Of a DNA stretch of 64,000 nt, positions 57,760 to 64,000 are shown piece after piece. Origin of the DNA: Apium graveolens (taxonomy: Eukaryota; Streptophyta; Magnoliopsida; Apiales; Apiaceae); NCBI RefSeq assembly GCF_009905375.1, contig NC_133649.1, positions 232,103,792-232,167,791 on the forward strand, given 5' to 3'. Numbering within the stretch: position 1 is the first letter of the stretch; every line of letters starts with the position of its first letter. A program made the translations under genes and the position numbers. The notes beneath the pieces were generated by a model. The model was not told where the DNA came from. It saw nothing but the letters and a program-made list of their open reading frames with translations, and did no database searches.

Positions 57760-58625
57760 ATTCCTCAAACTAGCTTTCATCTAAGATTTCATCTTTAAGC
57801 TCTTAAACCTTTGGAACCCAAATTCTATAGGAATACCTCATTATTCCCTTATCATCTCTCTCGGTATTAATCTCATACCTATTTTTTTGGCTCTCTGCCT
57901 TCATTCATCACTTTTACTGGCACAATATGTTCTTTTCCAATACTTCGGGCTGTATTGCTATCTTAAACAGCTTTTCGGTACCGGCTCCGGTTACCTTCAC
58001 TACTATTTCCATTTTCTCAAAATCTCTTATAAACTCTCCAAAGGACATTATCATCTTGAGTCTCTCCTTTTTACTAAGGGCATCAGCCACCATATTGGCT
58101 TTCCCCGAATGATAAAGAATCTCCCAATCATAATTCTTGATTAGCTCTAACCGCCTCCTCTGGCGTATGTTGAGCTCTTTCTACGTAAGAATGTACTAGA
58201 GCTCCTATGGTTTGTGAATCTCACACTTCTCTCCATACAAGTAGTGCCTCAAATCTTTAGGGCAAAACTATTGCCACGAGCCCAAGCTCATGGGTGGGGA
58301 TATCGAATTTTAAATTCCCTTAATTGTCTTGACGCAGACGCGATTATCTTGCTGTGCTATATAAGAAGCACCCTAATTCCTTGTGCGAAGCGTCACTACA
58401 CTTCACAAAATCTCCTTTTCCATCCGGCAATGCCAGCATAGGGGCCATCACCAACCTCTGCTTCAGTTCTTAACAGTTGTTCTCGCATTTCTCTGTCTAT
58501 TCAAACTTCTCATTCTATTCAAACTTCTCATTCTTATGAGTAAGCCGCGTCAAAGGGGCTGCGATCTTCGCAAAGTCCTGTACCAATCTACGATAGTAGC
58601 CGGCCAATCCTACCTCTGGGAGTTG
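57760..58625 (-). pseudogene. D misplaced RNase H and integrase N-terminus
   Basis: Near the 5' LTR, ahead of gag, the minus strand reads as the RT-end and RNase H of a Tekay-type pol: AGYYRRLVQDFAKIAAPLTR, LPDGKGDFVKCSDASHKELG, then frame-shifted TDH-like and GKANMVADAL-like stretches to about 58080. It continues as the integrase N-terminal leader: KKERLKMIMSFGEFIRDFEK, then RYSYRIWVPKV and ELKDEILDES. It is riddled with stops. In intact elements this follows gag and protease, so here it is a misplaced extra copy. Confidence 0.7.
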
Positions 58626-59036
58626 CCCTAACCATGGTCATCAATTCCTCAGTGGTCCTTTATTCATTCTTGTCAGGATCCTTCACGGAATCCTCCTCAG
58701 CAACAATCCCTTCTAGGATAACATCCTTAACCGTTACATCCTCAATATCAACATCATCCGGTCCTGCATTAGGACACTCTATCGGATCCACAATCCGATC
58801 TCCAATTAGTAATAAAACATCATCGCGCTGTTGCTCCTCAACCTCAGGGTTCGGAGTCCCGCTACCATCTATGATAACGAACTACGCTTCTATTACGATA
58901 TTTATAAGGGTTCCCATAAGGGTTTTAACTGTCGGTACTACGTTAGGTAGCCCGACTATGAACTTGGCAAGAGTTCTTATTATCTTAGTGAACTTATTAT
59001 CTTAACGTCCCATCATCTCTGAGGTTTATAACGCTT
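58626..59036 (-). other. D 5' leader
   Basis: Sequence between the primer site and the misplaced pol piece. It resembles an untranslated leader. The plus-strand open frame 58634-59005 is antisense, Ser/Thr-rich and not taken as a gene. Confidence 0.45.
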
Positions 59037-59049
59037 AGCTCTGATACCA
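59037..59049 (-). promoter_or_regulatory. D primer-binding site
   Basis: The minus strand reads TGGTATCAGAGCT, the initiator-Met tRNA complement, four bases from the LTR. Confidence 0.9.
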
Positions 59050-59053
59050 TTTC

Positions 59054-61120
59054 TGTAACACCCCCAGATCCGGGGTCGGGGATCCGGGTTGTCACGGTCT
59101 TTCTTTCCACAATATCACTTCACTTAATTAATAATAACCAACCTTATGCTGTGACCCCACACTAACATACACCACAACCCGTTATAGTCTCAGAGATGAA
59201 ATTCAAATAAGTACAAGTCTTTGAATCCACAATTTAAAAGTTATTACAACCCAAAACGATTACTTGATAAATGTACAGTTAATTGCCATTATCTGCCACA
59301 AGTTATAATTATACATAATTGATTCTCAAAAGCAGATGGTCTAATCTACAATAGATCTACCTCTGCAGCTATAGCAGCTACGACATCAACGGGAAGACGC
59401 GGAACGCTTTCCACGCGCTTGCGCTGGGTCTGCTGGAGTCTGGTCATCTTTCCTAACTGTTGTTGTGTGATGAAAGAAGAAAGCAAGGGTGAGCAGCAAG
59501 CCCACCAAAATAATATGCATAATTATTTACAGTATATGAGTCTACTCATAATACTCATGAAAGTCTTGGTCAAAAGAAATGAACCAAGTTGATAACTTAA
59601 TGCGATGAAGTCGCAAAATATTCAGTATATATATATATACATATATACTTTTCAAAATATTGGAAGTCCTCTTCCATGCATAATATACACAAAGTCCCAG
59701 TGTATAACTGTATATAAAAAAATATCGTTGCAAGGTGATCTCATATATCTAACCTTGTCTCAACGTTTTTCTGAAAATCTTTGTCATTCATAAGACAATT
59801 ATTAATTAGATATAAGTTTAAAAGATGAAGTTACCAAATACTTCGCTACACTTATATCATTCCCAAATACTACTTGAACTACCACCGTTCAAGTTATAAT
59901 CAATTTCAAAAGTTCATCCCACTGATGAGACCACAAGATAAGACTTGAATAGATTCAATCTTTGAAATATTATTGAATGAAAAAGTTATGAGATACATTA
60001 TTTAGCCCCGATATATATATATATATATATCCACATATATATATCCCTTTAAACATTTCCTGAAACCTCTGTTATGCAAAGTATGAACAGAGTTTGAAAC
60101 ATCCAATGAATTTTGGAAAGGAAAAGAATTTTGGCATAAACCCGATATCTCGCTGATCAGGCAAAGATACCAATAAGTAACCTTTTCTACTAGTAGATGG
60201 ACGAATTCCCCACTGGTCATCACCCTGGTCATAATTAAGACCTATGCTGGACTGCCACTCAGCCACCTATGCATTTGATGGACTCCCACTGAGCCACTTA
60301 CACAATAATAGACCGTACCTCGGCCTGTCGCTTATGCCGACTCAATGAGAGGGGCTTACTTCCCGAACGTTGGGCAAGTAATCAATTCATTTACCAAATC
60401 TGCAACCTTGTTGCGAATATAAAATACACCACAGAGCCGGATTTCCCAGGTTTTGAGCGGGTATTTAAATCCCCTTTAAAAAGGAAGATCTTAAATATAA
60501 AAATGAGTTTTGGGATCCGCTCTGACTTTTAAAAATCATTTTGAAGACTCGAAAACTCTTTAAAGAGTGTTTGGAGTAAGGCTGATTTAATGAAGTAAAT
60601 CAGTCCCCAGAATATTAGAAAATATCTGAATATTATTAATTAAATAATATTCCCATAAAGAATAGTCTTTATAAAAATAATTGAAGTAGAAGTATTAAAA
60701 TTTATACTTGAAACGAGTATTAAATAACCAAAGATATACTTATATGAAAGTATTATCTTTATTTGAATAATCGAAAATAAGCTTGATTATTAACACCTTA
60801 TTCTTTAATAAAATAAAGAATATATTTCAGCAAATAATCGGAGTCATAGATCCTCAAATGAATATTCAAATAATATTCAATAAATAAAATACGCTGAGTC
60901 CTAATATCTCGAATGAATATTATAAATAATATTCATTAAATAAAATAAAGAGTCTTAAGTCCTCGAATGAATATTCAAAATAATATTCATTAAATAATAT
61001 AAAAGAGTCATAAGTCCTCGAATGAATATTCGAAATAATACTCGATAATAAAATAAAGTTTAAAGTTATCGAATAAACCTTATTCGATTAATAGTTTTGA
61101 AAACTATGACCATATATATG

Positions 61121-61151
<31 letters not shown>

Positions 61152-63246
61152 TCATATCCATATATATACAAAATCTACTCGGGATCCTCGACTCCCGGTT
61201 TTAGAAAATATTTTCACCTTTTGGGTCCCTATACTAAGGGTATATGCAAGTTACCGCTATCCTCTAGCATAGGTATTATCAACTGAACCAACAGATATAT
61301 ATTTCAAGAATATGAAACAGGCATGCATATATACCGTATCATATGCTACAATATATCGCAAGAATTTGCTAAATAACCAACATGCATCTATCGCAAGATA
61401 ATGCATATACAAGTGTATTCATCACAACAACAGTATAACGGATAGAATACTTGCCTGAGCGACTGGGGATTACGAATGGCTCGGGACGAGTCTGGTAACC
61501 TATAAACAACAAGTAAGTTGGAATTAAACCAAAGTCACTTGTAAATCTATACTTTAACTAACTTAGACTCTAACGCTTGTTTTGCGCTCACTGATTCGCT
61601 TAAGTCACTCGGGTACCCTCGGCTCCACCATTTTTAATAATTTAACCTTTACGAGTTTTAAAGCGATTCCTTCGCGAATGTCTTACCAACTGCCTAACAC
61701 ACTTACCATAAATGTTTCATACATTAATTAACCCTTTTTGGTCTTTAACCTATGTTTCAAAGTAAGGCGAGGGAAAAAGTTTCGTTCGCGAAATGCCGTT
61801 ACTTGAAACGGTCGTTTCTCCTAAACCGTGCATCGGAATCGAACGAACTACATATCAAAACGAAGCTCGTAACATGAGCTATCTAAACATGGCAGTGGTC
61901 ATAATCTAGCAGGGGGTTCTCGGGTCCTAATGCTATGCACAAAAACAGTCCAAAGAAAATCGGACGTTACGACGGCTATGTTTACGCGATTTCCAATATT
62001 TTTAAACCATTCAAACCCATTCCAAATCAACCCCAAATCCAACCTCAAATCCATCATACAACAAACATCCATCCTTATCACATCATAACAATCCCAACAA
62101 ATCCACATTAACCATTTATACTATTCTTTATCATGAATTTAAACTACACTTAAGTTCATTAATCAACAACCAAGATTTACAACTTCAAAAACAACCCAAA
62201 ACCCATTAATCTCTACATACACAATCATCAAGCCTCTCATGAACTCTAATACTCATTTTATGCTCTTAACTTTCAATAACAAAGCTTGGTTAAGAGATTA
62301 TACCTTCCTTGGAGAGTGGAGAATCAAGGGGATGGCTTGGAATCATCTTTAAAGCCCTTATCCAAGCTTAGTCTAAACAAAACTTCAAGAACACAAATTT
62401 TAGTTCTTGAAAACACTATTCACCATCTTCTTTGATGATTTATAGAAAAAGATTGGCTTGGATTTAGAAGCTTAAACTTATAGGAAGTATGTAACTTAAC
62501 TAGGAGAAGCTAGGATAATTACCTTGCTAAATAGTAAGTGGAGGAGCTTGGATCTTCAAAAATTAAGAAAAGGACCCGTGAGCTTCCATGGAGAAAGAAG
62601 AAGAGAGAATTTTGTGTTTTGCCTTGTTTTGATTTTTTGGTTGGTTGATTTGGTTTTTGTTTTTGATTTAGTAATTTACCTTCTTGCCCTTGGATTTGTG
62701 TGGTTACAAAGCCACCACACCTCCTCCTTCCCATGTCATGCTTATCTCATCCACATGATGTCATCCTTCCTTCCTTGTCTTCTTTCTATTGGTTGGATGA
62801 CATCATTCCCATTAATCCCTTTGATTAGCTTCCTAATCGTTTGCCTAATGACCGCTGATCTGTTGTACGGTTCGCTTAACTTTCGTTTTTGTTTATCGTT
62901 TGAGGGATCATACCCGGGATCTTATTACTTAGGTTCCCTTAACCTTTCTCAATATATTATATTCCTTTTATGATCCTCTCCTATAATCCTTTTATTTAAA
63001 TCCTTTTTATCCTGTTACCTTTTTCTCAAATCTTTCCGTATCTTGTGGATTTCCGGGAAAAATCAAAGTGTTCGGAATTGGATTCTGACGATCTTTACAT
63101 ACACTTATATACCACATAGAGTACTAATAATATCCCATAAGATCAATAACAGAACCCCTACATAGCGTGGCATGAAAAGTTTTCTCGTTCAGCAAAAACA
63201 CTATTCATAAGGGTTTCAAAATTTCTCAAAAATTGGGGTTATTACA
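59054..63246 (-). repeat. D 5' LTR (right)
   Basis: 4193 bp; plus reading TGTAACACCCCCAG ... GGGTTATTACA. Almost identical to the left copy. Confidence 0.95.
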
Positions 63247-63251
63247 TTGAA
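63247..63251 (+). repeat. D target-site duplication, right copy
   Basis: TTGAA, matching 49277-49281. Confidence 0.92.
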
Positions 63252-63789
63252 TACAGTGTTTAATACAATCAAATCAATTTCGAACACAAGTAACAGTAAA
63301 CAGATATATTCAATATAATAAACTTTGTTACAATGGAACTGTTCTCTCTCAGTGATGAACAAATATCACTAAGAGCTATTAGGTTACAATGTATGATCTT
63401 CTCGATAATGATAACACATATAGTGTAAACCTATTTCTGTGTTTATATAGGACACAGTTATAAGATAACTTCTAATTGATATGGAATATAATTTTGTCTC
63501 CTAAAATATATCAATCAGATATCTTATACAAGTCTTCTTATCTTCTAACTCTTTCCATGCACATCTTCTTTTGTTTTAGTCTCGATCTTCTATCCTGTAA
63601 ATTAGCTTCCTTCCTTAATTGTAAGTCCTCCCACACTTAAGTTCTGACATAACCTTAATTTCTGATATGACCTTAAGTTCTGACTTCCAGTAAGTACTGA
63701 TTCCAGTAAGTACTGATATTTCATGTTTCTTAAGATCTGAAAACTAAACATGAAACATATTAGACATGACAACTCAAATATATCTAACA

Positions 63790-63794
63790 CAAGG
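63790..63794 (+). repeat. B target-site duplication, right copy
   Basis: CAAGG, matching 23771-23775. Confidence 0.92.
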
Positions 63795-64000
63795 GTAACT
63801 CAGTAACATTCAATTCTGGAACATGTGTTGTGACCAACAAGAAAAGCAACAAAGTGGTTCTCACTGGTGTGAGAAAAGAAAATGTGTATCTAGCTGACTT
63901 CAACTCATCAAATGAAGAATATGTCACTTGTCTCTTCAGCAAGGCAAGTCAAGATGAAAGTTGGCTATGGCACAAGAAGTTGGGCTATGGCACAAGAAGT
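63795..64000 (+). pseudogene. A GAG-pre-integrase, right part
   Basis: Continuation of element A after B. In the frame that follows the left part, phrases such as NKKSNKVVLTGVRKENVYLA and DESWLWHKKLG match the GAG-pre-integrase domain, including the WLWHKKL motif. The last 40 bases repeat a 19-20 bp unit and leave the family pattern. The window ends here. Confidence 0.8.
63961..63999 (+). repeat. 19/20-bp tandem duplication at the window end
   Basis: TTGGCTATGGCACAAGAAG followed by TTGGGCTATGGCACAAGAAG. It duplicates the codons of the WHKKL motif with a one-base difference, which shifts the frame. Confidence 0.85.

Larger units (their letters stand above)
49282..63246 (-). mobile_element. 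D: recent non-autonomous chromovirus with 4.2 kb LTRs
   Basis: 13965 bp on the minus strand: LTRs of 4184 (left) and 4193 bp (right), primer site beside the right LTR, polypurine tract beside the left, exact TTGAA duplications. The 5.6 kb interior holds recognisable but ruined gag, RNase H and integrase pieces, some out of order. The LTR 3' terminus (CCCCGGATCTGGGGGTGTTACA-like) resembles that of C, so C and D are related families. Confidence 0.92.
23776..63789 (-). mobile_element. B: full-length SIRE-type Ty1/copia element, interrupted by C and D
   Basis: Both LTRs, primer site, gag, pol, an extra small ORF, env-like ORF and polypurine tract are present on the minus strand. Removing C and D with one copy of each target duplication leaves about 11.96 kb. 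The gag-pol-env-like order and length fit the SIRE/Maximus lineage. LTRs of 574 bp are short for that lineage. LTRs differ at about 27 sites by eye (near 5%), so B is older than C and D. Coding frames are mostly long but carry several stops. Confidence 0.92.
49247..63789 (-). repeat. B 5' LTR (right), split by D
   Basis: The plus reading starts TGTTAGGTCACACAACACT at 49247. It is broken after 49281 by D and resumes at 63247 with the duplicated TTGAA, ending ATATCTAACA at 63789. Net length is 573 bp. It aligns along its whole length with the left LTR. Confidence 0.9.
20027..64000 (+). mobile_element. A: SIRE/Maximus-type Ty1/copia element, 5' part, interrupted by B
   Basis: 5' LTR, methionine-tRNA primer site, gag with two knuckle regions, and the protease/GAG-pre-integrase region, which is broken at 23775 by B and resumes at 63795. 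Exact 5-bp duplications CAAGG (23771-23775, 63790-63794) flank B. The remainder lies right of the window. Several stops and frameshifts make it non-coding. Confidence 0.9.

Overview
The window is plant nuclear DNA made up, as far as I can read it, entirely of nested LTR retrotransposons. No host protein gene, rRNA or CRISPR array is visible. The lineages (Ty1/copia SIRE/Maximus-like, Ty3/gypsy Athila-like and Tekay-like chromoviruses with 4-5 kb LTRs) and the nesting depth point to the repeat-rich, methylated, gene-poor part of a medium-to-large eudicot genome. I cannot name the species or family from sequence alone.

Nest 1 (about 1-19989). The outermost element is G, a minus-strand Athila-type element with its 5' LTR at 18712-19989 and internal DNA to the left. 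It is interrupted by H, a minus-strand Copia element with its 5' LTR at 7144-7642 and 17958-17983. H's LTR is split by F, a complete 10.3 kb plus-strand Athila-type element (7643-17952, target duplication GTAAA). H's internal region is in turn entered by E2, a plus-strand SIRE-type Copia element of which the env-like 3' end and 3' LTR are seen (4686-6948). E2 is interrupted by E1, a Tekay-like chromovirus whose integrase end, chromodomain and 3.9 kb 3' LTR occupy 1-4685.

Nest 2 (20027-64000). Element A (plus-strand SIRE type, same family as E2) has its 5' LTR at 20027-21061 and a broken gag/protease region. Inside its protease/GAG-pre-integrase region sits B, a minus-strand SIRE-type element (23776-63789, duplication CAAGG, about 12 kb after removing insertions). 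B was later hit twice: by C (27022-41100, plus, duplication CTGAT) within B's env-like ORF, and by D (49282-63246, minus, duplication TTGAA) within B's 5' LTR. A resumes at 63795 and runs off the window.

Relative ages read from LTR pairs agree with the nesting. B's LTRs differ at roughly 5% of sites by eye, and F's at roughly 4-5%. The LTRs of C and D are almost identical over 4.7 and 4.2 kb. Yet the interiors of C and D are decayed chromovirus remnants, so both look like non-autonomous elements that moved using proteins made elsewhere.

Nothing here looks translatable as a whole: gag, protease, reverse transcriptase, RNase H, integrase and env-like frames are recognisable but carry stops, frameshifts and lost key residues. 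The more unusual signals are a small extra ORF with promoter-like and 3'-UTR-like flanks between pol and the env-like ORF of B; family-specific short motifs repeated in both LTR and internal sequence of the SIRE-type elements, including hairpins with paired substitutions; a 10-bp-period repeat beside the TATA box of C; and a rearranged interior in D.
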